Assembly: GCA_020639295.1 (NCBI GenBank)
Contig: JACKGY010000003.1
Coordinates: 936,958-1,000,957 of the forward strand
Length of the DNA stretch: 64,000 nucleotides
DNA from: Planctomycetota bacterium
GTDB lineage: Bacteria; Planctomycetota; GCA-002687715; DRQF01
Reading direction: 5' to 3'
Each line of letters begins with the position of its first letter. Positions within the stretch are counted from its first letter, which is position 1. The position numbers and the translations under genes were made by a program. The notes below the pieces were generated by a model that saw only the letters and a list, made by a program, of their open reading frames with translations, ran no database searches and was not told where the DNA came from. This document shows, piece by piece, positions 8,670-17,885 of this stretch.

Positions 8670-9944
8670 TCATGCGCCGTCGAGGTAGCGAGTCCTTACC
8701 CAGTCGCGAGCCTCCTCCGGGTCGAGGATCTGGCCTTCCAGCTGTCGCTGGCGCAGACGGCGCATGGCGCGCCCGAGCGCCGGCCCGCGAGGCAGGCCGA
8801 GCGCGACCAGCTCGTCGCCCCGGAGCAGCGGCTCCGGCAGGGGCACGGCCTCGACGCGCCGCGGTCGCGGGGCCAACGAGCCGCGATCGGCAAGCGTCGA
8901 CTCGACCCGGTGCAGCAGGCGGAAGGAGTCGAGGTCGGGATGAGCCGCGAGCAGACGCAGGCGACAGCGTGACACCCTCGTCGCGAAGAGGAGACGGTCG
9001 CGACACGTGATCAGCAGCGCGACGCGCTTCTTGAGTTCGTTGGTCGCCCGGAGTCGGTCCAGGACCGCGGTCGCCGCGCGCGCGTTCCGGAGCGGTCCGC
9101 CCCCGTCGAGGTCGCCGAGCACGATGCTCCAGCTCAGAGCCGGGTCGATCGGGGGCAACAGCCTCTTGGCCAGTTCACGGCGTCGTTCGAGGCCATCGAA
9201 CGACTCGTTCGACGAGGCGCGAAGGCGCGGCTCGACCGACCGGCCGCGTTGGGCCTCGAGCTCGGGCAGCAGCGCGGGTAGCAGCCCCAGACGGTCCAGG
9301 AGCTGGAGCGCTCGGGCCGGGCTGCGCTCCCGGAACATCCGATCCAGCTCCGCGAAGATCCGCTCCGCCGACGGACTGCCGGCGCGCTCCGCGAGCCGAC
9401 GGATCGCCGCCGCCGTGGTCTCCTCGATCTCGAAGTCCAGCGCGCAGGCGAAACGCAACGCGCGCAGGATGCGCAGGTGGTCCTCGGCGAAGCGCTCCTC
9501 CGCCCTGCCGATGGTGCGGATCAGGCCGGCCTGGAGATCCGCCTGCCCGCCGACGTGGTCGATGACCGCCCCGGATTCCGGATCCATGAGCAGGCCGTTG
9601 ATGGTGAAGTCGCGCCGGGCGACGTCCTCCGCCGCGGTGGTAAAGCGAACCTCGTCGGGCCGGCGACCGTCGCCGTAGGCGCCGTCGCTGCGGAAGGTCG
9701 CGACGTCGAACTGGAGGTCGCCGACCAGGACGATGATCACGCCGAAATGGGCGCCGACCGCGATGGTCCGCCGGAACAGGGCGCGGACCTCCTCGGGGCG
9801 GGCCGAGGTGGCGATGTCGACGTCCTTCGGGCTCCGGCCCAGCAGGCGGTCGCGTACGCAACCGCCGGCGAAGTAGGCCTCGTGGCCGGCCTCGCGCAGG
9901 CGCTGGGCGACCGACCGGGCGGCGGCGAAGAGCGGGTCGTTCAT
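8670..9944 (-). CDS. CCA-adding enzyme / poly(A) polymerase family tRNA nucleotidyltransferase
   Basis: This 424-residue class II nucleotidyltransferase has the head motif YFAGGCVRDRLLGRSPKDVDIATSA (about residues 24-48) with the catalytic DxD (DVD), the RRDFTINGLLMDP segment and the RILRALRFACALDFEIE motif. These enzymes add or repair the 3'-CCA of tRNA or polyadenylate RNA. No C-terminal HD phosphohydrolase domain is apparent. Which of CCA addition, partial CCA addition or polyadenylation it performs cannot be settled from motifs alone. The gene is divergent from the pilin-like gene, separated by about 100 bp. Confidence 0.9.
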   Translation of the reverse strand: MNDPLFAAARSVAQRLREAGHEAYFAGGCVRDRLLGRSPKDVDIATSARPEEVRALFRRTIAVGAHFGVIIVLVGDLQFDVATFRSDGAYGDGRRPDEVRFTTAAEDVARRDFTINGLLMDPESGAVIDHVGGQADLQAGLIRTIGRAEERFAEDHLRILRALRFACALDFEIEETTAAAIRRLAERAGSPSAERIFAELDRMFRERSPARALQLLDRLGLLPALLPELEAQRGRSVEPRLRASSNESFDGLERRRELAKRLLPPIDPALSWSIVLGDLDGGGPLRNARAATAVLDRLRATNELKKRVALLITCRDRLLFATRVSRCRLRLLAAHPDLDSFRLLHRVESTLADRGSLAPRPRRVEAVPLPEPLLRGDELVALGLPRGPALGRAMRRLRQRQLEGQILDPEEARDWVRTRYLDGA

Positions 9945-10042
9945 GGTGGCGACGATACGCGGTCTCGATCGGCGGCGGAACCCGGGACGCCAATTGCGAC
10001 CGGGGCTGCGCCGAACCGGTGCCGAGGTTATCCTTGGCCCGC

Positions 10043-10690
10043 ATGCGATGCCGGCGGTCCGAGAACGCGAGCGTCCTCCTGCAGTTCGTGGTCTTCCTGT
10101 TGATCGCGAGCTCGGCGCTGGTCTACCTCGTCGCCTGGAAGACCAGCCGACGCATCGGCGCCGGCGAGCTGGAGGCCCGGATCGTGATGCGGGCGATCGC
10201 CGCCGCCGAGAACGAGTCGCGGGCGGCGACCGGCGGCTACGCTCCTCTGCTCGGCCTGCTCGACGTCACCGGGACGGAGTCGGCTCCCGACTCCGCGCGC
10301 CTCGCCCTGCGGCGGCGCCTCGCGCGCGCCGGCGTCCTGGACGGGGTCGTCATCCACGGCGGCTACTGCTTCCTCATCCGACTTCCCGATGCCCGCGGCC
10401 TCGAGACCCGGGTCGAGCAGCCGGGCCTCGATCGCGATCACTACGTCGCCTACGCCTGGCCGGAGCGCCATGGCGTCAGCGGCCGGCGGGTCTTCGTCGT
10501 CGATCCGAGCGGCGGTCTGCGGGCCTGGGAGAATCGGCTTCCGGGCGAGTTCTCCTACTCGGGGCCCGAGGAGGCGCCGCCGGTGCAGATCGCCCCCCTC
10601 GCCGACGGCCGCGACCAACCCTTCGCGCTCAAGCGCCAGGGGCCGCAGAAGACCCTGGTCTGGGTCGATCTCGACGAGGTGGACTCGTGA
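10043..10690 (+). CDS. Membrane-anchored pilin-like protein
   Basis: About 215 residues with a short basic N-terminus and one hydrophobic helix (VVFLLIASSALVYLVAW), followed by an extracytoplasmic domain. The arrangement N-terminal helix, then YxxLLxLLD and a C-terminal GGYCFLIRLP...RRVFVVDPSGGLRA segment resembles the globular part of prepilin-like proteins common in Planctomycetota-type genomes, but a canonical prepilin peptidase site is not evident. I prefer ATG 10043 over the upstream GTG at 10019. It overlaps the following GTPase gene by 4 bp, so it probably belongs to that operon. Confidence 0.6.
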   Translation: MRCRRSENASVLLQFVVFLLIASSALVYLVAWKTSRRIGAGELEARIVMRAIAAAENESRAATGGYAPLLGLLDVTGTESAPDSARLALRRRLARAGVLDGVVIHGGYCFLIRLPDARGLETRVEQPGLDRDHYVAYAWPERHGVSGRRVFVVDPSGGLRAWENRLPGEFSYSGPEEAPPVQIAPLADGRDQPFALKRQGPQKTLVWVDLDEVDS

Positions 10691-12306
10691 GCCCGGGCTG
10701 CGAAGACCTCGATCGCCTCGTGGCCGCCCTCGAGGTCTTGAGCCTGCCGGATCGACCGGAGGCCGAGGCCTTCCGTCGGCGCGCGCTCGAGGCGGCGGCC
10801 GCCCTGCGTCATCGTCGCCGTCGGCTCGGTGGCGAACGCCTGCCCACGATCCGCTTCCTCTGCGGTCCCTCGGGCGGTGGCAAGTCGAGCCTCTTCAATG
10901 CCCTGGTCGGCGAGCGACTCTCCTTCACTTCCAGCGTGGAGCGCCCGGCGACTCGCGGCGTGATCGCGGCCCTCGGCGGCGGCGCCGGCGAGCAGGGACT
11001 GATGCCCAGCCTCGACCGCTGCTCCACGCGCGAACACCCGGGCGGCAGCGCGTTTCGGCTGGCGCCGATCGAGGTGGCCGGGCTCGACTTCCAGGTCCTG
11101 GTCGACTGCCCCGACTACGACAGTCGCGAGGATCGCAACCGCGCCCTGGTCGACCTCGTCCTGCCCTGGGCCGACGAGGTGGTGATGGTCACCTCCCAGG
11201 AGCGCTATGGCGACCGCAGCGCCGGCGGGCTCGTGGCTCGCCTCCGTCGCCTCGGCATCCCGCTGGTGGCGATCATCAACAAGGTGGAAGGCGACCTCGA
11301 TGCCGCGCTGGCCGAGTTCCGGGATCGACTCCTGGAGCTCGGCGCGCCCGAACCGCGACTCGGCGCCGCCCTGGCCCGCCACGAGACCGGGCTCGCCGGC
11401 GACACGCCGGTCGTCGGCGAGCTGCGCCGCGCGGCCGCCCCGCTCGGCGACGACGAACGCCCCTTCATCGCCGAGATCGTCACCGGCCTGCGCGACGGTC
11501 TGCTGCCGGAGATCGAGACCTGGCGCGGCGAGGTCGCGGCCCTGCGCGAGGACCTCGACGGACTCCTCGCGCTCGACGACGACCTGCGCGACGACGGTCG
11601 CATGCGGCGGCTCGCCGAATACGAGGAGGAATCCAAGTTCTGGCTCCGCTACTCGCCCCGGGGACTGGCGCGCGGCCTGCGGGAGCTCCTGCGCAATCCG
11701 GGGCGACTGTTCCGATCGAGCGAGCTGCCGAGCGAGCCCGAGGAGAACACCCTGCTCGAACTGGTCATGGAGCAGGCGACCGGGGTGGCCGAGGGCATGG
11801 ACCTGCGGGCCCGCGAGGTCCTGAAGCGTCATCGCCCGGGTCGGCTCCTCATCGCGCGCGGCCTGCCCACGGCCACCGAGGACGACGCCGAGGCCCTGGC
11901 GCGGAAGATGCGTCCGATCGCCCAGACGCTGCACGAGTTCGGCCGCCAGCGCATCGAGACCTTCCGCCGGGAATGGGCGCGGCAGAAGCAGGGCTTCCTG
12001 GCCCGGGCCCGCTTCTGGGCGGTCGACAAGGTCCTGCGCCTGCTCGGCCTCTGCCTGACCCTCGCGGTGCTGCCTCCGCTCATCTGGGAGCTGCTGCGCT
12101 TCATCGGGCACCCGGCCTTCACCAACGAGGTCACCGCCGAGTTCCATCGCGCCCGGGCCGCCTTCCGCGACGGGATGGCCGAGGTCGAACAGGAACGCAT
12201 CCGCAGCATCATGGCGGCGGTCGACGGCCTCGGCCCGAGCAGTGCCCAGCTCGCCGGCGTCCGCGCCGCCCTGGGCGGGATCGAGAAGGGAGCGACCTCG
12301 CGATGA
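10687..12306 (+). CDS. Dynamin-like GTPase, first of a tandem pair
   Basis: A 539-residue protein starting at GTG 10687, overlapping the upstream stop codon (GTGA). The P-loop GPSGGGKSS is at residues 60-68, followed by a switch region VERPATRG, a G3-like DCPDYDSRED and the G4 motif NKVEGD. A hydrophobic stretch near the C-terminus (LRLLGLCLTLAVLPPLIWEL) suggests membrane insertion, as in bacterial dynamin-like proteins that remodel or guard membranes. G3 has DxPD instead of the usual DxPG. Its coupling to a second GTPase with the same layout suggests the two form a heteromeric membrane complex. Confidence 0.78.
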   Translation: MSPGCEDLDRLVAALEVLSLPDRPEAEAFRRRALEAAAALRHRRRRLGGERLPTIRFLCGPSGGGKSSLFNALVGERLSFTSSVERPATRGVIAALGGGAGEQGLMPSLDRCSTREHPGGSAFRLAPIEVAGLDFQVLVDCPDYDSREDRNRALVDLVLPWADEVVMVTSQERYGDRSAGGLVARLRRLGIPLVAIINKVEGDLDAALAEFRDRLLELGAPEPRLGAALARHETGLAGDTPVVGELRRAAAPLGDDERPFIAEIVTGLRDGLLPEIETWRGEVAALREDLDGLLALDDDLRDDGRMRRLAEYEEESKFWLRYSPRGLARGLRELLRNPGRLFRSSELPSEPEENTLLELVMEQATGVAEGMDLRAREVLKRHRPGRLLIARGLPTATEDDAEALARKMRPIAQTLHEFGRQRIETFRREWARQKQGFLARARFWAVDKVLRLLGLCLTLAVLPPLIWELLRFIGHPAFTNEVTAEFHRARAAFRDGMAEVEQERIRSIMAAVDGLGPSSAQLAGVRAALGGIEKGATSR

Positions 12307-14060
12307 GTCTGCATGCCGAGCTGGTCGCCCTGGAGCGCGAGATCGACCAGGTCGAGAACGCCCTGGTCCGTCGTCATGGCGAGTCGCTCCGACCTCCGGT
12401 GGCGCCGCCGCGGGTCGAGAACCTGCCCGCCGACCTCCTCCTCGTCGGCCTGGTGGGCGGCACCGGTGTCGGCAAGAGCACGCTGGTGAATGCCCTCGCC
12501 GGCCACGACATCTCCCGGACCTCGGCGCGGCGCCCGACGACCGACCGGATCATCCCCTATCTCCATCGCCGCCGTCTGGCCCTGATCCAGGACCTGGACT
12601 TCCTCCGGGAGTCCCTGACCGAGACCATCCGGCCCCACGACATCGACGCCCTCGAGCACATCGTCATCCTCGACCTGCCCGACATCGACAGCAGCGAACG
12701 TAGCCACGCGGAGGTCGTGGAACGGGTTCTCGGTGGGCTCGACCTCGTGGTCTGGGTGACCTCGCTCACCAAGTACTCCGACCGCCTGTTCCACGACTGG
12801 ATCGAGCGCCATTCCCGCGGCCGCGAGATCGGCAACTTCCTCTTCTATCTCAACAAGATCGACGAGATCGATCAGCGCGACGGCCCCGAGGCGGCGACCG
12901 AGGTGGCGCTGCGATTCCGCGCCGCGGTCCGCGACAGCCTGGGGGGCCGCGGTGCGGCCCTTCTTGACCAGCAGTTCTACACCGGTGCCGCCACCCGACC
13001 GGAGGCAAGGCTGCCGGGCAATCGCGTCCTCGAACTACGGTCGGAGTTGTTCCGCGAACGCGATGCGCTCGAGATCCAGCGGCTCAAGTCGTCCGACCGG
13101 CTGGCGCTGGCGGCGAACCGGCTCGATCATCTGGCCACCGCCCTCGACCTCGATGCCCGTCACGAGCGTCTGGCGGCGGAGTTCGACCGTCACCGTGGCC
13201 GCTTCGGCAAGGTGGCCGAGGAGAAGGACCTCCGCGCGGAATTCGCCGATCGCCTGATCGCCAGCTCGGCGGCCGAGGAAGCCACGCGCCCGATCATGCG
13301 CCGCATGCTGGCCCGATGGCCTCTCCTGCCCCAGCTCGCGTTCCTGACCCGACCGCTCCGCCAGCTCGCGCGCCTCGGCCGGCTCCCGGCCCTGTTGTTG
13401 CCTGGCGAGGAGGAGACGAGGGCCGAGCTTCCACTCCTGCGCGCCCGCCTGCGCGACCTCGACCGCGAACGTCGTTCGCAGGAGAGCCTGCGTCTGGACA
13501 CCGAGGACATCGAGCGGCCACCGCTCGAGACCGAGGAGATCGACCTCCTCCTGAAGGCCCTGGAGACCGAAGCCGTCGCCGAGCTGCGAGTCCGGGCCCA
13601 GGAAGCTCCGGGACCGGCCGAACCCGAGGGCTTCGTCACCCGCCTCGGCCGACGAGTCCTGGTCTGGTTCCCGCTGGTCTGGTTCCCGCTCCTCCAGCCG
13701 ATCCTGCAGGACGTCCTCGATCCCGATCGCAGCGCCGCCGGGCTGCCACCACGCATCCTCTACCGGCTGGTCCGCATGCTCGGCGCCCAGCACCTGTTGA
13801 TCTCGCTGGCCTTCGTTCTCGCCGTCTACGTGGTGATCCTCCTCTTAGTCCAGGCCGCGGCCCGACGCCGCGCCCTGCGGAGTTGCCGTGAACTCGAGCG
13901 CGGCAGCTGGTGGTCGACCAGCCTCGTTGCCCGGCTCGAGGAGCTCTTCCTCGGACCGGCGCTCCGACGCATGAACGAGATCGTGGCGGAACGCGACGAG
14001 CTCGGGCGGTTGCGGGACGGTCTCGGCGACCTCAGGCGGCGGATCGATCAGGGTTCCTGA
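12303..14060 (+). CDS. Dynamin-like GTPase, second of a tandem pair
   Basis: A 585-residue protein whose ATG overlaps the previous stop by 4 bp. Residues 1-30 are helical. The P-loop GGTGVGKST is at 52-60, the threonine of switch I in ARRPTTDR, the G3-like segment ILDLPDIDSSERSH and the G4 motif NKIDEID. Towards the C-terminus there are two hydrophobic segments (VLVWFPLVWFPLLQPIL and LLISLAFVLAVYVVILLLVQA), so the protein probably sits in the cytoplasmic membrane. As in its partner, G3 reads D-L-P-D. The last 13 bp overlap the convergent membrane-protein gene. Confidence 0.8.
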   Translation: MSLHAELVALEREIDQVENALVRRHGESLRPPVAPPRVENLPADLLLVGLVGGTGVGKSTLVNALAGHDISRTSARRPTTDRIIPYLHRRRLALIQDLDFLRESLTETIRPHDIDALEHIVILDLPDIDSSERSHAEVVERVLGGLDLVVWVTSLTKYSDRLFHDWIERHSRGREIGNFLFYLNKIDEIDQRDGPEAATEVALRFRAAVRDSLGGRGAALLDQQFYTGAATRPEARLPGNRVLELRSELFRERDALEIQRLKSSDRLALAANRLDHLATALDLDARHERLAAEFDRHRGRFGKVAEEKDLRAEFADRLIASSAAEEATRPIMRRMLARWPLLPQLAFLTRPLRQLARLGRLPALLLPGEEETRAELPLLRARLRDLDRERRSQESLRLDTEDIERPPLETEEIDLLLKALETEAVAELRVRAQEAPGPAEPEGFVTRLGRRVLVWFPLVWFPLLQPILQDVLDPDRSAAGLPPRILYRLVRMLGAQHLLISLAFVLAVYVVILLLVQAAARRRALRSCRELERGSWWSTSLVARLEELFLGPALRRMNEIVAERDELGRLRDGLGDLRRRIDQGS

Positions 14061-14659
14061 TCGCGGCGACGAGTCAGCCGGGCCCGGTGTCGGGCGATGT
14101 CGTCCATGCCGCTGACGATGATGTCGGCGAAGCCCAGGATGCTGACGAAGTTGATCAACGCCACGCCCAAGCTCACCAGGATGCAGGCCAGGAGCGAGAG
14201 GTCGATGACCAGGCCCGCCGCGGTCGCGAGCGCGGCCGAGGTCACGACGTTGAGGATCACGGCGATCGCGACCGGCCTCCGCACCTGATCGAGGACCGGC
14301 GTCGGGTCGACGTCGACGCCACCGTTCAGGAGCCGCTCGAGAGCCTCGCCCTCGAGCTGGAAGTAGAGGTGATCGAGGTGGCTCCAGAGCCGGAAGCGGG
14401 CGTCGATCCGGTAGTCGACGGCGACCAGGAGGTCGCCCTCGTCACCGCCGAGCCGCGGGGCGATGCGGAGGTCGAGCCGGCCGGCGACGTCCTCGATGCG
14501 CCAGCCGAGGAGTCCGCGGAAGGTGAAGGGACGCGAGAAGGCGGAACGCTCACCCTCCTGCGACCGGAGCCGCCAGCCGCGCCCCTCGAGCCAGAGCCGA
14601 GCCATCTCGGCCGCCCGGGCCGGATCCAAGCGGACCGAGAAGTAGGCGCGATGTTCCAT
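14048..14659 (-). CDS. Membrane protein of unknown function
   Basis: A 203-residue protein that I do not recognise. Residues 1-125 form a soluble region rich in Arg/Leu; residues about 130-185 hold two hydrophobic helices (PVAIAVILNVVTSAALATAAGLVI and LLACILVSLGVALINFVSIL). The C-terminus is basic and presumably cytoplasmic. The gene starts within the stop codon of the upstream HEAT-repeat gene (TGATG, one-base overlap), so the two are co-translated, and its 3' end overlaps the convergent GTPase gene by 13 bp. Confidence 0.65.
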   Translation of the reverse strand: MEHRAYFSVRLDPARAAEMARLWLEGRGWRLRSQEGERSAFSRPFTFRGLLGWRIEDVAGRLDLRIAPRLGGDEGDLLVAVDYRIDARFRLWSHLDHLYFQLEGEALERLLNGGVDVDPTPVLDQVRRPVAIAVILNVVTSAALATAAGLVIDLSLLACILVSLGVALINFVSILGFADIIVSGMDDIARHRARLTRRRDQEP

Positions 14660-16086
14660 CAGTACTTGGCGAGGGCGAGATCGAGACGTCGGATCAAGGT
14701 GCGCTGCATGCGCCAGTACTCCCGCTCGCTGCCGAAATCGAAACCCTCCAGGGTGGCGCGCGCCGCGGCGCTCTCGATCGAACCGATCGCGCCCAGGGCA
14801 TCGAGCTTGAGGATGCGATCATCGAGCGACAAGACCAGGTCGCGCAGATGAGGCAGGGCCGCGTCCCCGAAGGGACGGAAGGCAGCCATGGCGAGCTGAC
14901 CGACTCGGTCCTTCCGGCGGGCCTGCTCGACGATGTACTCGAGCGCGCCGGTGGCGAGTCCCCGGCCCGCGGCGTTGAGGAAGACCGCGAACTCCTCGAT
15001 GGTCATCTGCGGCAACCGCGGTGCCAGGCGATCGATCTCCTCGTTGCGGCCACAGGAGGCGAGAATGCCGATGGCGAGCCGCCGGCGATCGGCGTAGTCG
15101 GAGTCGAGATCGGCATGCAGCCCGGCCAGGACCGCCTCCTCGCCGGACGTGGCCAGCGCCAGCCGGGCCTCGAAGGCGACCGCGACCTCGTCGTCGCCGA
15201 GGAGCTCCCGCATCAGAGCGACGACCTCGGGCCGTTCGATCATCTCGCTGCCGAGGATGTTGGCGGCCTGGGCCCGCACGGGTCCGGGCAGGTCGTGGTC
15301 GCGACAGGTCGCGATGAGTAGTCCGCGACCCTCGGTCTGCCCCATCCGCATCAAGGCCCAGGCGGCGAGCATGCGGACCTCGGGGCTTCCGTCCTCGAGG
15401 ACCGGGCGGAGGTCGGGAATCGCCGGCCGATAGGCCGCGCGCGCCAGCGGCACGATCAGCGCCTTGCGGATGTCCGGGTCCTCGCGCTGAAGCCCGTAGG
15501 CCAGGGTTCCGTAGGCCTCGTCGCCGCCGATCCGGGTCAGGGCATCGATGACCCGCAGGATCTCGATCCCGGATTGCTCCATGAGGGACTGGGCCAGCAT
15601 GGGGATCGCCCGCGGATCGCCCTGGGTGATCGCGGCGTCGGCGGCGTTGTAACGCACCTCCCAGACCGGGCTGTCGAGCCCCAACGGTGGCAGCGCGGCG
15701 AAATGCGGACTCCGGACCCGGGCCGCGATCTCCATGATCGCCGACAGCTCGACCGCGCCGAGCCGCGCCTGGGCCAGGACGTGGTCGGCGAAGGCGCGGG
15801 CGCAGGACTCGTGGAAGGCGCAGAGCAGGGCGACGTCGTCCTTGGTGGGCCCGGCCTGTTCCGGCGGGATGGCCGTCGAGGTGAGGAGCCGCGAGCGCCG
15901 CGCCAGCGCGGTGAGGCAGGTCTCCTCGTCGGCATGGCGATACCAGAGCGGGTCCTCGACCCGATCGATCAGCCCGCCCTGGTCCTCGCGCGCGCTCTCG
16001 TCCTTGCGGTCATGGAAGATGGCGTAGGCGATGAGCCCCGAGCCGGCGATCACCACCAGATAGAGGACGACGGTCTTCAGGTCCAT
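14659..16086 (-). CDS. Membrane-anchored HEAT-repeat protein
   Basis: A 475-residue protein with an N-terminal membrane anchor (VVLYLVVIAGSGLIAYAIF, residues 6-24) followed by a linker and a long alpha-solenoid. HEAT/PBS-lyase-type units are clear, for example RNAADAAITQGDPRAIPMLAQSL-like repeats, VRMLAAWALMRMG and RRLAIGILASCG. Such solenoids are protein-binding platforms; no catalytic motif is seen. It is the first gene of a two-gene unit with the membrane protein 14048-14659. Confidence 0.75.
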   Translation of the reverse strand: MDLKTVVLYLVVIAGSGLIAYAIFHDRKDESAREDQGGLIDRVEDPLWYRHADEETCLTALARRSRLLTSTAIPPEQAGPTKDDVALLCAFHESCARAFADHVLAQARLGAVELSAIMEIAARVRSPHFAALPPLGLDSPVWEVRYNAADAAITQGDPRAIPMLAQSLMEQSGIEILRVIDALTRIGGDEAYGTLAYGLQREDPDIRKALIVPLARAAYRPAIPDLRPVLEDGSPEVRMLAAWALMRMGQTEGRGLLIATCRDHDLPGPVRAQAANILGSEMIERPEVVALMRELLGDDEVAVAFEARLALATSGEEAVLAGLHADLDSDYADRRRLAIGILASCGRNEEIDRLAPRLPQMTIEEFAVFLNAAGRGLATGALEYIVEQARRKDRVGQLAMAAFRPFGDAALPHLRDLVLSLDDRILKLDALGAIGSIESAAARATLEGFDFGSEREYWRMQRTLIRRLDLALAKY

Positions 16087-16169
16087 TCTCGTTCAAGCTC
16101 CCGACCGACTCGTCGCCTGCGCCCGGTTCGATGGCGACGAGGTCCGCGCTCCTGCCTTGGTGGCCCGAT

Positions 16170-17786
16170 TCAGGGCCGGATCGGCCAGCTCAGCACCTCG
16201 AGGCTCGAGCCGAGAGAGCGCGCCAGGGTTGCCAGCGCGATCCGGTAGTCGACCAGGGCACGAAGATACTGGCTGGACCTCAGGGAAAGGTCGTTCGAGA
16301 CCTGCAGCACCTGGAAGTTCGTGGTCACCTTGCTCTCGAGCTTGATCTGCTCGTTGCGCAGTTCCTCGCGCTTCAGCTCCATGGCCTTGCGGGTCGAATC
16401 GATCGTCTTGACCGCCGTCTCGACGCGCCGGAAGTTCCGCCGGACCTCCTCGATCGCGCCGAGCTGGAGGTCCCGGTAGCTGAGCAAGGCCTGATCCCGC
16501 TGCAGGCGGGAGCGGGCGAGGCGCGACCGCGCCGCGCGATTGCCGAGCGGCACCTCGAGCGAGAGCCCGATGCTCCAGGACTCGGCCCCCGTGCTGCCGA
16601 AGGAATCGAGGAAGGAGTCGCCATAGGACTCGGAGAGGCCGGTCCAGCTCACCTGACCGGTGACGTCGAAGCGCGGCATCGACTCGTTGTCGGCGACCGC
16701 CACGGCGATGTCCTGGCGGCGCAGGCCGATCCGGGCCTCGGCGAGATCGGGCCGCTCCTCGAGCGCGACCTCGATCAGCTCGTCGAGCGTCGGCACGCGC
16801 AGGACCTGCTCGAATGGGTCGTCGCTCGGATCGATCACCACCTCCCAGTCACTGCCATCGCGGAAGGGCATGATCAGCCGGCGCAGGCGATCCGCGTTGT
16901 CCTTGATCGCGTTCTCGGCGACGAGGACGTCGGTGACCCGGTCGGCCACGCCCGACTCGGCCGCGGCGATCTCGATCGGCGCGAAGACGCCGGTCTCGAC
17001 CTTGACGCGGTTGATGTCGAGCAGCTCCCGCGCGACCTCCAGGGAGCGCTTCTTGACCTCGAGATCCCAGAGGGAGAAGACGTAGTTCCAGTAGGCGTCG
17101 TGGACGTCGGCGATCAGGGCGACGGTGTCGAGTCGCAGGCGCTGCCGCGACTGCGACTCCGCGTAGCGCGCCAGCCGGATGTTGGCGTAGTTGTACTGGA
17201 GCCAGGCGTTGCGAAGGATCGGCTGGCTGAGGGTCGCCAAGGTGGTGGTCTGGTAGGTCGGATTGAGCAGACCCCCGGCCTCGCGATCCCGGTAGTCGCT
17301 GGAGATCTGCAGGTCGTAGGTGGCGCCGGTCGGGAAGATGCCGGAGACGCTCGTGGTCCAGTTGGCGTTGTCCGTCTTGTCGTTGACGATCGTCTGGAAG
17401 AACTCGGGGCTGCCGTCCGGCAGCACGTTCCCGGTGGGGAAGATCTGCGGGAAGATGACCTCGCTGATCCCGTAGTGACCGGTGAGCTTGAAGACCGGCT
17501 CGAAGCGGGCCTCGGCCTCGCTGATGCTGGTTCGGTCGACGAGGTGGTTGTAGTAGGCGACCTTGAGGCCGCTGTTGTAGGTCGTCGCCAGCCGCACGGC
17601 CTGGCTCACGCCCAGCTCCATCCGGGTCGCGGAGGGCTCGGCGGGGAGCCGCGGCGTCCGGCGCGGGCCTCCCGAGGCCGGCAGGAGGTCGATGGGCTCC
17701 TTCTTGTCCTGGGCCACGGCGGCCGCGGCCAGGAACGCGAGGACGACGCAGCTCAGGACGACTTGGACGACGCGCTGGCGGGCCAT
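16170..17786 (-). CDS. TolC-family outer membrane channel protein
   Basis: A 538-residue protein with a signal peptide (residues 1-25, ending VAQ) and two OEP-type halves rich in long amphipathic helices, for example EERPDLAEARIGLRRQDIAVAVADN and QDLQLGAIEEVRRNFRRVE-like segments. The family forms trimeric outer membrane/periplasmic tunnels for efflux or type I secretion. This implies a diderm envelope. No membrane-fusion protein or inner-membrane transporter gene is adjacent, so the partner is encoded elsewhere. The length is slightly above that of typical TolC (about 470), owing to an N-terminal extension rich in Pro and Arg after the signal peptide. Confidence 0.88.
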   Translation of the reverse strand: MARQRVVQVVLSCVVLAFLAAAAVAQDKKEPIDLLPASGGPRRTPRLPAEPSATRMELGVSQAVRLATTYNSGLKVAYYNHLVDRTSISEAEARFEPVFKLTGHYGISEVIFPQIFPTGNVLPDGSPEFFQTIVNDKTDNANWTTSVSGIFPTGATYDLQISSDYRDREAGGLLNPTYQTTTLATLSQPILRNAWLQYNYANIRLARYAESQSRQRLRLDTVALIADVHDAYWNYVFSLWDLEVKKRSLEVARELLDINRVKVETGVFAPIEIAAAESGVADRVTDVLVAENAIKDNADRLRRLIMPFRDGSDWEVVIDPSDDPFEQVLRVPTLDELIEVALEERPDLAEARIGLRRQDIAVAVADNESMPRFDVTGQVSWTGLSESYGDSFLDSFGSTGAESWSIGLSLEVPLGNRAARSRLARSRLQRDQALLSYRDLQLGAIEEVRRNFRRVETAVKTIDSTRKAMELKREELRNEQIKLESKVTTNFQVLQVSNDLSLRSSQYLRALVDYRIALATLARSLGSSLEVLSWPIRP

Positions 17787-17885
17787 GGATCGGTCTCCGG
17801 AAAGCTCGAAGGGCGTCAGGGCCCGAGCGACCGGGCGCGCCGCAAGAGATTAGCAGTCATGGCCTTGGCCATCAATCGAGGGGCT

